Source of the DNA: an uncultured Eubacterium sp.
GTDB lineage: Bacteria; Bacillota; Clostridia; Lachnospirales; Lachnospiraceae
Direction of reading: 5' to 3'
DNA: 64,000 bases
NCBI GenBank assembly: GCA_947178105.1
Contig: CAMWXD010000004.1
Coordinates: forward strand, 58,363-122,362
Shown: positions 49,985 through 60,105 of the stretch, piece after piece
Position numbering within the stretch: the first letter of the stretch is position 1
Layout of the letters: each line of letters starts with the position of its first letter
Made by a program: the position numbers and the translations under genes
Notes under the pieces: generated by a model
What the model saw: only the letters and a program-made list of their open reading frames with translations
The model's database searches: none
What the model was told of the DNA's origin: nothing

Positions 49985-51661
49985 CTATCCAACCTTTTTC
50001 GCTACAACTACCAGCCGTCCGTTTTCCCTGGAATACTCACAGGTAGAAAGCATCACAAGCTGATCCCCGTACTCTAAGTCCTGCCCCGTATCATATAACC
50101 GGTTTTTTTGTATAAAGTCGCTGCATTCCTGAAATTCCTGCTGCGACTGATACTTGTAAAACCGATAGTAACGAAAGCCTTCTTCTTCCTGATACAGGAT
50201 TCTTGTAATCAATACCGCCACAATCTGGTATATCCCGGTTTCATAGATTGTGTCGTACTGTATGACTGGATGCTCTTTGAAAAAGCCCGAATCCTTATAC
50301 TTCTCCAGCACCCCGAAATTGCGCCCATTGCTCATATTGTGTCCATAGATTACCGTATTATCGTCCTGCGGGAAGCAACTGCTCTTGCTTTCTACAAACA
50401 AGGAACCCGCCTCCGACTGCTTTCCGGTATAATCCCGGTGCAGATAATAATACTTCTCTCCCCGCTGTTCGTCATCCGACTGCATGACCGGATGATCGAT
50501 ACTCGTACCTGGTATTTTCAGCCAGCCGAATAAATCCGGATAATCCTGATGGAAAGACTCATACTGCGGCAAAATATGCGGGTCAGCCACTGTCTCAGGG
50601 ACGCTGTCTGTTCCTGTATCCGCCGTGTTCGCATCCAAGGCATGGCTATCTGCATCCTGCTTTTGTATCTGTCCAGCTTGATCATCACCCTTTATCTGGC
50701 TTCCATCCTGGCTTTTTATGTCCGCTGTATCATTGTCTGCAATCTGCGTATCATTCTGCTGTACATCATACTGCTGTACATCATACTGCTCCACATTTTG
50801 CGTTTTCTTTTCCGCCTCTTTATCAGGCATAATTTCAGACGCAATTTCAGATGTCATTTCAGACGCCATCCCAGTGAACAGCTCCTTTAGCTTTTCTGCA
50901 CCTCTTGTCCCATCCGACTGCAAATATAATAATATGCAGATCATGCCGATCGAAATACAGACCAGCAGCGTCCATATGATTTTCACCTGAAAGGATGATG
51001 GTTTTATCTGCGCCGTTTCCGGCTGTATTCTTAATCCTGACTTTTCCTCAGCCTCCTTTTTTCCATAGCGTTCTTGCAGTACATTAATAAAAGCATCTCC
51101 CAGCCAACTGGAAAAATAATATTTTTCATCCTGCGTCAGCAGCAAAAGCGCTTTTCTTGCCTTTTCTTCATCATCCCAGTTACAGGTCTGACAAATTTTC
51201 TGGATCTTTCCGATATCGTTTTGCAGCATTCGCTGCCCGTCGCTCTTGTCCAGATCCAGCTTTGCTGCGAGCTGTTCTGTAAATGCCCTGCCGAATTCTG
51301 TTGCAAAATAAGCTCTTGTATCTGCTGTTAGCTCCTGGTACTGGCTTTTCCAATAAACATCGTGCTGTGCTTGTCCGTCCTGTATCAAGTCCTTCATCAG
51401 GCGGATATCTTTCTGTAATTTCGGCCAATCGAGCTTTTTCCCCTCGTCTGTCGATTTTTGCAGCAATTCCAAAAACTTGATTCCAAGCTCTCCAGCAAAA
51501 ATCAGATCCTTCTGCTTTGACAGCTTTTGGACATACCGTTCCAACTGATGCTCACTCATGCGCCAGCATTCTGCTACCATCCGCTCCATATTTTGCAGAT
51601 CAACCCATTCTATATTCCACTTCATCCATAATAATCCTTTTTTTATATTGAATATCGACAT
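49985..51661 (-). CDS. Class B-type sortase with long cytoplasmic N-terminal repeat region, TM and low-complexity stalk
   Basis: LFGWLKIPGTSIDHPVMQ..YYLHRDYTGKQSEAGSLFVESKS..NTVIYGHNMSNGRNFGVL..LVMLSTCEYS..NGRLVVVAKK. Confidence 0.9.
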   Translation of the reverse strand: MSIFNIKKGLLWMKWNIEWVDLQNMERMVAECWRMSEHQLERYVQKLSKQKDLIFAGELGIKFLELLQKSTDEGKKLDWPKLQKDIRLMKDLIQDGQAQHDVYWKSQYQELTADTRAYFATEFGRAFTEQLAAKLDLDKSDGQRMLQNDIGKIQKICQTCNWDDEEKARKALLLLTQDEKYYFSSWLGDAFINVLQERYGKKEAEEKSGLRIQPETAQIKPSSFQVKIIWTLLVCISIGMICILLYLQSDGTRGAEKLKELFTGMASEMTSEIASEIMPDKEAEKKTQNVEQYDVQQYDVQQNDTQIADNDTADIKSQDGSQIKGDDQAGQIQKQDADSHALDANTADTGTDSVPETVADPHILPQYESFHQDYPDLFGWLKIPGTSIDHPVMQSDDEQRGEKYYYLHRDYTGKQSEAGSLFVESKSSCFPQDDNTVIYGHNMSNGRNFGVLEKYKDSGFFKEHPVIQYDTIYETGIYQIVAVLITRILYQEEEGFRYYRFYKYQSQQEFQECSDFIQKNRLYDTGQDLEYGDQLVMLSTCEYSRENGRLVVVAKKVG

Positions 51662-51787
51662 GTTGCATATTAATGTTTACTGCTTATTTCATTATAACAA
51701 TAATGTTCCCAGAACTCAAGTATTTCACTCACAACAAAAAAATCAGCCAAAAGCACCTGCTGACGCTTTTTGGCTGGTTTCTTCCCG

Positions 51788-52024
51788 TTATTCATCAAAT
51801 CTTCTGTGTAACTCCCGCTCTGTCCATACGATCGGCAGCAGCATCAGAAAAATCTGGACTGCTGCAACCGCTCCGCCGACAATCCCCACGACTGTTTCGT
51901 CCTGCCCATAGACCATCAGCATTCCGATTACGGTAAACGGCAGCACACACAGCCCCATACGCAGCCACTGCCGTCCAAAATACAGGTGCGCATAATCCCA
52001 TGTCTCTCTGTTCAGCATAGACAT
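51788..52024 (-). CDS. Small membrane protein
   Basis: MLNRETWDYAHLYFGRQWLRMGLCVLPFTVIGMLMV; two hydrophobic segments. Confidence 0.55.
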   Translation of the reverse strand: MSMLNRETWDYAHLYFGRQWLRMGLCVLPFTVIGMLMVYGQDETVVGIVGGAVAAVQIFLMLLPIVWTERELHRRFDE

Positions 52025-52035
52025 TCTTTTCTGTT

Positions 52036-52419
52036 TTAGCTCCGTCTCTTTTTTATCCCATCTGTATGGTTCCTGTCATTCACATACAAGCTTTCAGAAT
52101 ACGAGCAGTCCTCCCGTATATTTGAATAGCACTTATAAGCAATATACGTCCCAGCCGTACATACGGCAAAGAGTACTGCAATTCCTGCCACTGTACTAAA
52201 AAAGCAGCAGGCTCCCGCAGCCAAAAATCCCATCCCCCATTTCAGGTACACTTTGGACATTCTGCGGTTGTATTCCGGCACATTTTCAATTCTATCCTTT
52301 AAAGACCGGTCACCGCTCCAAAATGAGATCGGCGTGCTGCTGTTTTTATCAAACGCACCAATGATGAAAAAAGGGAGTGCGCATAACAGGCAGCTTGCAA
52401 ATCCAATGATTCCTTCCAT
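52036..52419 (-). CDS. Small membrane protein
   Basis: ISFWSGDRSLKDRIENVPEYNRRMSKVYLKWGMGFLAAGACCFF; hydrophobic segments. Confidence 0.6.
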   Translation of the reverse strand: MEGIIGFASCLLCALPFFIIGAFDKNSSTPISFWSGDRSLKDRIENVPEYNRRMSKVYLKWGMGFLAAGACCFFSTVAGIAVLFAVCTAGTYIAYKCYSNIREDCSYSESLYVNDRNHTDGIKKRRS

Positions 52420-52519
52420 AAAATCACCTCACCCGATATTTTTTCTCTATCCTTGAATATACTACTATCAACGCAATGGCACAAATCTATGTTCCTTCCT
52501 ATATTTTTTCCCACTCCGC

Positions 52520-53170
52520 TTATTTAATGTAAAAGCCAGACAGCTTCATGTCTGGGTTAAACAACAGCGTATACGTAATCCCGATATTTTGATACGAAGC
52601 ATTGATCTGCACTACTGCCCGTACCTTGCCCTGCTGCCTTTGTTCTCCCATATAGCATTTCCCAAATTCCTGAAATTCTCCCCAATTCTCGCCTGCCTGC
52701 TTTTTCGCATCGTCAATGGCCTCTTTTGTCAGTATGTCCCGCAAACGGGGATCGGTACATGCCCAAAATGCCTCATAATCCTCAGCATCCAACAGGCGGA
52801 TCACCTTTTTTGCCTGCTCCTCTACCACAGCCTCCTGAAACTGCCCGCTGCTGCCCATTTTTAAGCCGACCGGCAAAAACCACAGCAGCACAAGAACAAT
52901 AGCAAGCAATCCAACCGCAATGCCTGAAACGATTTTTGCTGCGAATGCTCTCCTATATTTTTTCAGCTCCTGCTCTGTCAGATTCTGGTTAAACTCCTCG
53001 GCAATCGCAATCGGCTCTCCCATACGAAGCAGCACGACATCCAGCGGCACCCCCTGCTCCATCTGCGCATCGATATCCGCCAGGATCTGTCTGCGTATAT
53101 CCTTCCGCTTATTCTTAGAACATTTAACTTTTTTTACAATCTGATTTACATAAACCTGTGCTGTCATCAC
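52520..53170 (-). CDS. HAAS-like membrane protein with DUF3887-like C-terminus
   Basis: RKDIRRQILADIDAQMEQGVPLDVVLLRMGEPIAIAEEFN; LLDAEDYEAFWACTDPRLRDILTKEAIDDA. Confidence 0.65.
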   Translation of the reverse strand: MMTAQVYVNQIVKKVKCSKNKRKDIRRQILADIDAQMEQGVPLDVVLLRMGEPIAIAEEFNQNLTEQELKKYRRAFAAKIVSGIAVGLLAIVLVLLWFLPVGLKMGSSGQFQEAVVEEQAKKVIRLLDAEDYEAFWACTDPRLRDILTKEAIDDAKKQAGENWGEFQEFGKCYMGEQRQQGKVRAVVQINASYQNIGITYTLLFNPDMKLSGFYIK

Positions 53171-53232
53171 TCATTCCTCCAACCGTTCACGCATTTTACC
53201 CTGTCTTTCCTATATGCTTTGGTTATTTCCCG

Positions 53233-53568
53233 TTATTCTTCCATAATCCGCCGGATCCCGTCGCTCATCTGCATCCACAGCCCTCCGATTTCAGAAAGCG
53301 CCTGTTTTCCCTGCTCCGTGATCTGATAATATTTGCGCGCCATTTGCTTTCCCTGCGGGCTGCTCCAGCAGCTTTCCACCAGCCCGTCATCCTCCAGCCG
53401 GTATAAAATCGGATACAGCGTCCCTTCCTTTAAGATAAACAATTCCCCGCTTTTTTCTTTTAATTCATGGATTAACTGATACCCATACTTTTTTTCTTTA
53501 TACAGCAGCTTTAGGACAAGCATGTCCAGCACCCCTTTTTTCATCTGTCTGATATATTTATCATTCAT
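53233..53568 (-). CDS. PadR family transcriptional regulator
   Basis: MNDKYIRQMKKGVLDMLVLKLLYKEKKYGYQLIHELKEKSGELFILKEGTLYPILYRLEDDGLV. Confidence 0.92.
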   Translation of the reverse strand: MNDKYIRQMKKGVLDMLVLKLLYKEKKYGYQLIHELKEKSGELFILKEGTLYPILYRLEDDGLVESCWSSPQGKQMARKYYQITEQGKQALSEIGGLWMQMSDGIRRIMEE

Positions 53569-53723
53569 TTTCCATTCCTTTATATTTAGTATTACTAAGT
53601 ATAATATAATATGGATTTTTGGAAATGTCAAGACAATTTGATTCGAATTCAGTTTTTCATTGCTTCACTGGCATGAAATTGTTATACTATCAAAAACAGC
53701 ATTGCTTTGGAGGTGCAGTTATC

Positions 53724-55433
53724 ATGGAATGGCAAAAAAAACTCCCGATCGGAATTGAGTATTTTAAAGATTTTAAAAGAGATGGTTTTTACTATGTGGA
53801 CAAAACCGGCTTGATCCGTGATCTGGTTCATTCGCGCGGCAGCGTAAACCTGATCACGCGTCCGAGGCGTTTTGGTAAGAGCCTGAATATCGATATGCTG
53901 AAAACCTTTTTTGAGTTAGGCACTGACCCTACTCTGTTTGATGGATTGGAAATCTCCAAAGATAACGCTATCTGCGAACAATATATGGGGAAATATCCAG
54001 TCATTTCCATTAGCTTAAAGGACGCAGCAGGGTTGAATTTCCAGATGGCATATGATATGCTTGGATCTGCCGTCAGTGAAGAAGCAGAACGCTTTGCCTA
54101 TCTTTTAAACAGCAAGGAACTTGCCTCCTCTGAAAAAAGAAAATTGACCCGTCTTATGGAAGGAGATTTTGAAAAACCGTTTTATCTTCACAGCAGCTTA
54201 AGGCTTTTGACAAGACTGCTTTGCAAGCACCATAAAACCCCAGTCATTGTTTTCATCGATGAGTATGATGTCCCTTTGGACAAAGCCTATCAATATGGCT
54301 ATTATCCAGAAATGGCAAACCTCATCCGCTCTTTGTTCAGCCAAGTATTGAAAACGAATGAACATTTATATTTTGCCGTTATTACCGGATGCCTTCGTAT
54401 TGCAAAGGAAAGCATCTTTACAGGCCTTAATAATTTTAAGGTACGAACCATATCGGATATTCGTTTTGCATCATACTTTGGTTTTACGGTAAAAGAAATC
54501 AAAGAATTGCTGCATTATTATCATCTGGAAGAAAAATTTGACCTGCTGAAAGAATGGTATGACGGATATCGTTTTGGCATGGTAGAGGTCTACTGCCCAT
54601 GGGACGTAATCAATCAATGTGATAAATTTCTGGAGAAAAGGGACGCCCCTATGGAAGCTCATTGGGAAAACAGCAGCAGGAATGCAATCGTACAGAATCT
54701 TCTTGAAACTGCAACAGAAACTACAAAAAGCGATGTAGAAGCCCTGATTTCCGGTGAAGCTGTAAAAAAGGCACTGCTTCCAGAATTGACTTATACTGAC
54801 CTGGACAGCAAAGACCAGGAGATACGGCAGGCATGTCTGTGGAGCATACTTTTTGCAACAGGTTATCTGACAGACGCCAGCATCCCGGAAAACGGCGTTC
54901 ATTCGCTTATCATTCCAAACCGGGAAGTTTTAGGTATCTATGAAAAACGGATTTGTTCCTGGTTCAAATCAAAGACTGTAAGCAATACATCCAGATGGAG
55001 CGCATTCTGCGATGCTGTAAAAACTGGAAATCATACAGAAGTGCAACATTTATTCAATACATTTATGTCCGATTCTATCAGCATCCGGGATACTTATGTA
55101 AAGAAGGAACTGAAAGAAAATTTTTATCACGGCATGATCTTAGGACTCCTGCGTGCCGAGGGAAGCTGGCGTGTCAAATCAAATGCAGAATCCGGAATCG
55201 GCTACATGGATATCCAGCTCGAAATCCCATCCACAAATACAGGCTGTATCATCGAGGTAAAATATGCGGAAAAAGGACAATATGATCTTGCCTGTGCCAA
55301 AGCGATGGAGCAGATAGAGAAACATGGCTATGCAGAAATCCTAAGACAAGATGGAATGCAGAAAATCCACAAATATGGGATTGCCTGTTACAAAAAAAGC
55401 TGTAAAATATCCTACTGCCTGGAACATGCATGA
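53724..55433 (+). CDS. AAA-ATPase-like / PD-(D/E)XK nuclease domain protein
   Basis: LPIGIEYFKDFKRDGFYYVDKTGLIRDLVHSRGSVNLITRPRRFGKSLNIDMLKTFFE; VIVFIDEYDVPLDKA; C-terminal GYMDIQLEIPSTNTGCIIEVKYAE. Confidence 0.9.
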   Translation: MEWQKKLPIGIEYFKDFKRDGFYYVDKTGLIRDLVHSRGSVNLITRPRRFGKSLNIDMLKTFFELGTDPTLFDGLEISKDNAICEQYMGKYPVISISLKDAAGLNFQMAYDMLGSAVSEEAERFAYLLNSKELASSEKRKLTRLMEGDFEKPFYLHSSLRLLTRLLCKHHKTPVIVFIDEYDVPLDKAYQYGYYPEMANLIRSLFSQVLKTNEHLYFAVITGCLRIAKESIFTGLNNFKVRTISDIRFASYFGFTVKEIKELLHYYHLEEKFDLLKEWYDGYRFGMVEVYCPWDVINQCDKFLEKRDAPMEAHWENSSRNAIVQNLLETATETTKSDVEALISGEAVKKALLPELTYTDLDSKDQEIRQACLWSILFATGYLTDASIPENGVHSLIIPNREVLGIYEKRICSWFKSKTVSNTSRWSAFCDAVKTGNHTEVQHLFNTFMSDSISIRDTYVKKELKENFYHGMILGLLRAEGSWRVKSNAESGIGYMDIQLEIPSTNTGCIIEVKYAEKGQYDLACAKAMEQIEKHGYAEILRQDGMQKIHKYGIACYKKSCKISYCLEHA

Positions 55434-55449
55434 TAAAACAATTTCAGCC

Positions 55450-55485
55450 CCGAAGGCTGTACCTCCGGGGCTTTTCTTTTTTGAA
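55450..55485 (+). terminator. Intrinsic terminator
   Basis: AGCCCCGaaggctgtacctCCGGGGCTTTTCTTTTTT. Confidence 0.8.
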
Positions 55486-55494
55486 AATCCTGCA

Positions 55495-57480
55495 TCACCG
55501 GGTGACAATCCGGTAATATACCCTGGCTGTCACCGCATAAATAACAATATACATCCCTGCAAATACACCAAACGAAACAACGGTGCAAACCAGATACAAC
55601 CTTGTATTCACAAAATTCAGCAGCGCCAGCAGCCTGGATATCAGAGGAAATGCTGCAGCTACATGGATTCCCGCCACAACCAGCGGCAGAAAAAATACGG
55701 TAAGCACCTGCGACCGAATCGAAGCCTTTACCTCTCCATGATCCATCCCCACCTTCTGCATAATCACAAACCGTTCCCTGTCATCATACCCTTCGGAAAT
55801 CTGCTTGTAATAAATAATCAGCACTGTAGCCATGACAAACAATGCGCCAATAAAGATCCCCATAAAAAAGAATCCGCCATATAAGCTTACAAAGTCTGTA
55901 CGTGCCTCCGCCCTGGATTCTATCCACACATTCAGTCCCCGGGACTTTAACGTTTTGACGATCGCATTGTAAAACTGGATCTGTTCCTTTTCTTCATGAT
56001 CGCTGTCAAATCCATAAAAAGTGTCAATACCGGAGGAAATGTCCCCATACACTTCTTTTTGTTTTGCACAGATTTCCTCCATTTGCTCCATTTTTGGCAC
56101 AACAATATAATGTGCGCTTGCCATGCTTGCCGCCTGAGTACCGTTTCCCATAAAATGCTCCAGCTTTTCCGCTACCCGGTACTCTTTTCCAAACAATTTC
56201 AGCACTGGTTCATTGTACGCGGTACGGTTGGAATAGATTAAAATTTCATCGTCACGCAGCGTCTTATGCTGCCCTTCGACCCTGTTATAATCGTCCAGCG
56301 TCATAAAAAACAGTACATGACTGGAATCGATCGCTGTAATCGCAGCATCAAGCTCTACATAAAATGTATCGCCGTCACAAAAGGCGGAAAAATCCAGGTA
56401 CGTATACTCTATTTCATTTTTTATGCGGAAATCCCATTCCTTTTGCAATGCACGCACCGTTTCTAACACTTCCTTGCTGCGCTCTGGTTCTGTCTCATGC
56501 GACAGCACCATAAACCCAGACGGATAACGAGTATCTAAAATGTCTTCCATCCCAATCATCATAGAGCTTGTCGAAGTTACCATAACAAGCACCATCGTAG
56601 AAAGGATACAAATATTCGCCAGCCCTACCGCATTTTGTTTCATCCGGTAGATCATCCCCGAAACACTTGTAAAATGCCTCGTCTTATAGTAATAATTTTT
56701 ATTTTTGCGCAGAAGTTTTAAAAACGCGATGCTTCCTGCGGTAAACAGCAGATATGTGCCCAGGATTACCAACACAACCGCGACAAAAAAAGCAAAAATC
56801 GATGTAAGCGGATTTTCTGTTGTGATTGCAATAAAATAACCGGTTCCGACACATGCTGCCCCGATAAATGCAATCAGCCACCTGGTTTTTGGCTCCTTTT
56901 CTCCTGCGTTGCCTGCGCGCAGCAGCTCTATTGGATTCGCAATATGAATCTGGCATACGGAATTAAGAAAAATCAGAAAAAAGATGCCTGCAAACAATTC
57001 CACCGTTATGGCAATGACCTTTGGTGAAATAAAAAAACCAAGCACAACCTCCGTACCTACGATTCTTCCGATCAGCAAAAACATCGCTTTATCCAATGCA
57101 ATGCCGATCCCCAGCCCCGCAGCCAGGCTTGCCAGCATGACATACAGCGTTTCCCAGCCTATCACAAGCGCCAGATGCCGTTTTTCCATACCAAGGATAT
57201 TAAATACACCAAACTCCTTTTTTCTTCGCTTGATCAGAAAGCTGTTTGTATAAAACAAAAAAATCAATGCAAATAAACCAATGACCACACTTCCAAGCAT
57301 CATCATAAACGAAAGATACGTAGTCCCTCTCATATCATTCAGGCCCGGATTCATGGACAGCGATTTAAAGATATAAAACATTGCAATCGTCAAAATGCAG
57401 GTCAAAATATACGGAAAATAAGCCTGCCCATTCTTTTTTATATTGCCTGCCGCAAGCTTTGGGTAAAATCCAGCCTTCAT
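55495..57480 (-). CDS. FtsX-type ABC transporter permease (BceB-like)
   Basis: KKEFGVFNILGMEKRHLALVIGWETLYVMLASLAAGLGIGIALDKAMFLLI. Confidence 0.9.
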   Translation of the reverse strand: MKAGFYPKLAAGNIKKNGQAYFPYILTCILTIAMFYIFKSLSMNPGLNDMRGTTYLSFMMMLGSVVIGLFALIFLFYTNSFLIKRRKKEFGVFNILGMEKRHLALVIGWETLYVMLASLAAGLGIGIALDKAMFLLIGRIVGTEVVLGFFISPKVIAITVELFAGIFFLIFLNSVCQIHIANPIELLRAGNAGEKEPKTRWLIAFIGAACVGTGYFIAITTENPLTSIFAFFVAVVLVILGTYLLFTAGSIAFLKLLRKNKNYYYKTRHFTSVSGMIYRMKQNAVGLANICILSTMVLVMVTSTSSMMIGMEDILDTRYPSGFMVLSHETEPERSKEVLETVRALQKEWDFRIKNEIEYTYLDFSAFCDGDTFYVELDAAITAIDSSHVLFFMTLDDYNRVEGQHKTLRDDEILIYSNRTAYNEPVLKLFGKEYRVAEKLEHFMGNGTQAASMASAHYIVVPKMEQMEEICAKQKEVYGDISSGIDTFYGFDSDHEEKEQIQFYNAIVKTLKSRGLNVWIESRAEARTDFVSLYGGFFFMGIFIGALFVMATVLIIYYKQISEGYDDRERFVIMQKVGMDHGEVKASIRSQVLTVFFLPLVVAGIHVAAAFPLISRLLALLNFVNTRLYLVCTVVSFGVFAGMYIVIYAVTARVYYRIVTR

Positions 57481-58241
57481 CTTCTCTCACCACCTGTCGT
57501 CAGCAATGTCAGCGTGTCTGAAATCTTCTGATACATCTGCTCATTTGTACTGTTGCCGCGGTAAATCTGATGAAATACCTCGCCGTCCTTTATAAAAAGC
57601 ACCCTGCCTGCATGGCTTGCCGCCTTTGCAGAATGCGTCACCATCAGGATCGTCTGCCCTTCTGCATTCACCTCTCCAAAAATCCGCAGCAGCCCATCGG
57701 CAGACCTAGAATCCAACGCCCCGGTTGGTTCATCGGCAAGCACCAGCTTCGGCTTTGTAATCAGTGCCCGCGCAACTGCCGCCCGCTGCTTCTGCCCGCC
57801 GGACACCTCATATGGATACTTTGCAAGGATATCTTTGATCCCCAGCTTTTCCGCAATCGGCATCAGACGCGCGTGCATAACCAGATAAGGGTTTTTGCCC
57901 AGTACAAGCGGCAGGAAAATATTGTCCTGCAAAGAAAACGTATCCAGCAGGTTAAAATCCTGAAATACAAATCCAAGATTATTCCTGCGGAATGCTGTCA
58001 TCTCCCTTTCTTTAATCGCTGACATATTTTTGCCGGCTAATAATACCTGGCCGCCTGTAGGCTTATCCAGCGCTGCAAGTATATTCAGCAATGTCGTCTT
58101 GCCGGAACCAGATTCTCCCATAATCGCCACATACTCTCCCTCTTCTACAGAAAAGGATACATTCGACAATGCCTGCACCTGATTTCCCCCGAACCGGGTT
58201 GTATATATTTTTTTCAGGCATTGTGCTTCCAAAATTGCCAT
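57477..58241 (-). CDS. ABC transporter ATPase (BceA-like)
   Basis: MAILEAQCLKKIYTTRFGGNQVQALSNVSFSVEEGEYVAIMGESGSGKTTLLNILAALDKPTGG; VSGGQKQRAAVARAL; LADEPTGALDS; start chosen by GGAGGACGAGGGAATG. Confidence 0.93.
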   Translation of the reverse strand: MAILEAQCLKKIYTTRFGGNQVQALSNVSFSVEEGEYVAIMGESGSGKTTLLNILAALDKPTGGQVLLAGKNMSAIKEREMTAFRRNNLGFVFQDFNLLDTFSLQDNIFLPLVLGKNPYLVMHARLMPIAEKLGIKDILAKYPYEVSGGQKQRAAVARALITKPKLVLADEPTGALDSRSADGLLRIFGEVNAEGQTILMVTHSAKAASHAGRVLFIKDGEVFHQIYRGNSTNEQMYQKISDTLTLLTTGGERR

Positions 58242-58364
58242 TCCCTCGTCCTCCTTATTTCCTGTCAGTCTTTGTTTCTGTATCCTTATCATAGCAGCCG
58301 CGCCCGTATTCCGACATCGAATCAGGTGACATTTTACCGTTTCATGTGACATTTTTGTAAGGCT

Positions 58365-59372
58365 TTACACCATTTCCAGCTTTTCCGTATGCAGGTCTAT
58401 CGAAAAAACCGTTCCTTTCCCAACCTCTGATGCGGCATCAATCCGATGGGACAGCCGCTGCGCCGCCTTCTGACACAAATACAGCCCCAGCCCGGTTGAT
58501 TTCTTATCCGCCCTCCCGTTGTACCCGGTAAATCCTTTCTCAAAAATACGCGGCAGATCCTCCGGCGCAATCCCGATCCCCGTATCTGCAATCTGCAAAA
58601 CCTTCTCCTTTGTCACTGTAATCCGCACTGTGCCTTCCCGCGTATACTTGACCGCATTGGACAAAATCTGCTCAATCATAAACAGCAGCCACTTTTCATC
58701 CGTCAATACAACTGCTTCCGTCGGCTCATACAGCAGGCGGATGCGCTTGCGTACAAACTGAGATGCATATTTATGAATCGCCTGGCGAATCAAATCATCC
58801 AGCCTGTATTGCTGAAAAACAAAATCCGTAGATTCACTGCCTAGCCTTAAATAACTCAAGGCCATTTCCACATATTGTTCAATCCGAAACAATTCCGCCA
58901 GCAATTCCCGGTGCTCCTGCGTATCTTCTTCCTGCAAAACCATACGCATAACAGCAATCGGCGTTTTGATCTGGTGCACCCAGGTCGTATAATAATCCAT
59001 ATGCTCCTGCCGTTCTTTCTGCCATTGCGTCAGATCCTCATCGCAGATCTGCTTTAATGCAAGGATCATTTGCTGATAATCCGCTTCGGCAAGCGTCCCC
59101 GGCACCGGAAGCCGTTCATCCAGGATACGGATATTTTTTACCATTTCCTTCCTGATAAAGTGCCGGTTCCGGTAAAAAAGGTAGTGCACCATCAATACTG
59201 TCACTGTTAAAGCCGCGCACAATCCGCCAGCATACAGCACCGCTTCCGTCTCAAGCTCATACAAAGAAAAAACAACTGCAAAAATAACGATATAAGCTGC
59301 AAACATACAAAACGAATACTTATACTGCCATAGATACGCCCGCAAAAGATGTTCGCCCCGTTTTTCTTTCAT
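58365..59372 (-). CDS. Sensor histidine kinase (BceS-like)
   Basis: YYTTWVHQIKTPIAVMRMVLQ; ILSNAVKYT; GIGIAPEDLPRIFEKGFTGYNGR; STGLGLYLC. Confidence 0.93.
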   Translation of the reverse strand: MKEKRGEHLLRAYLWQYKYSFCMFAAYIVIFAVVFSLYELETEAVLYAGGLCAALTVTVLMVHYLFYRNRHFIRKEMVKNIRILDERLPVPGTLAEADYQQMILALKQICDEDLTQWQKERQEHMDYYTTWVHQIKTPIAVMRMVLQEEDTQEHRELLAELFRIEQYVEMALSYLRLGSESTDFVFQQYRLDDLIRQAIHKYASQFVRKRIRLLYEPTEAVVLTDEKWLLFMIEQILSNAVKYTREGTVRITVTKEKVLQIADTGIGIAPEDLPRIFEKGFTGYNGRADKKSTGLGLYLCQKAAQRLSHRIDAASEVGKGTVFSIDLHTEKLEMV

Positions 59373-59429
59373 TCGCTCCGTTCTTCCTTTCCATTCATCT
59401 TCCTTTCGTTGTTCCTTTCCATAGGCGCA

Positions 59430-60101
59430 TTATTCGATCAGATAACCGCTGCCTACCTTCGTCATAATAAAGTCTGTCAGTCCTGCCTTTTCCAGCTTTT
59501 TTCGAAGCCTTGTGACGTTGACAGTCAGCGTGTTTTCTTCCACATAAGAATCCATCTGCCACAATTTCGTCATTAACGTATCTCTGCTGACTACTTTTCC
59601 TTTCTGTTCCAAAAGGAGCTGTAAGATTCTAAAATCATTCTTCGTCAATTCGATCCGCTTTCCCATATACGTCAACGAAGCATCATTCAAATTCAGCACC
59701 GCTCCACGATGTTCCAATACCGGTATTTTCCCTCCCATATCATACGCCCTGCGCAGCGCCGCCTGCAGCTTTGCTGTCAACACATTCAAATCCACCGGCT
59801 TTGGAATGAAATCATCCCCTCCCATATTCATTGCCATTACAATGTTCATATTATCCGATGCCGAAGAGAGGAAAATGACCGGCACATTTGAAATTTTACG
59901 TATTTCCGTACACCAATAATAGCCATTATAAAACGGCAGCATCAAATCTACCAACACCATATGCGGATCAAATTTTACAAAATCCGGCATAATGTTTTGA
60001 AAATCATCTGCACACAATACCTCATTCCCCCAGGACTCGATCTGCCGTTTGATCGTAAGCGCCATTGTTTCATCATCTTCAATTATCATTATTTTATACA
60101 T
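59430..60101 (-). CDS. Response regulator (BceR-like, OmpR family)
   Basis: MYKIMIIEDDETMALTIKRQIESWGNEVLCADDFQNIMPDFVKFDPHMVLVDLMLP; C-terminal winged helix. Confidence 0.93.
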   Translation of the reverse strand: MYKIMIIEDDETMALTIKRQIESWGNEVLCADDFQNIMPDFVKFDPHMVLVDLMLPFYNGYYWCTEIRKISNVPVIFLSSASDNMNIVMAMNMGGDDFIPKPVDLNVLTAKLQAALRRAYDMGGKIPVLEHRGAVLNLNDASLTYMGKRIELTKNDFRILQLLLEQKGKVVSRDTLMTKLWQMDSYVEENTLTVNVTRLRKKLEKAGLTDFIMTKVGSGYLIE

Positions 60102-60105
60102 ATGC

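Noticed and set aside
53724-55433. Novel defence gene from the AAA/PD-(D/E)XK combination
   Set aside because: Matches a common, already described AAA-ATPase-like/PD-(D/E)XK family abundant in gut bacteria; no partner genes nearby
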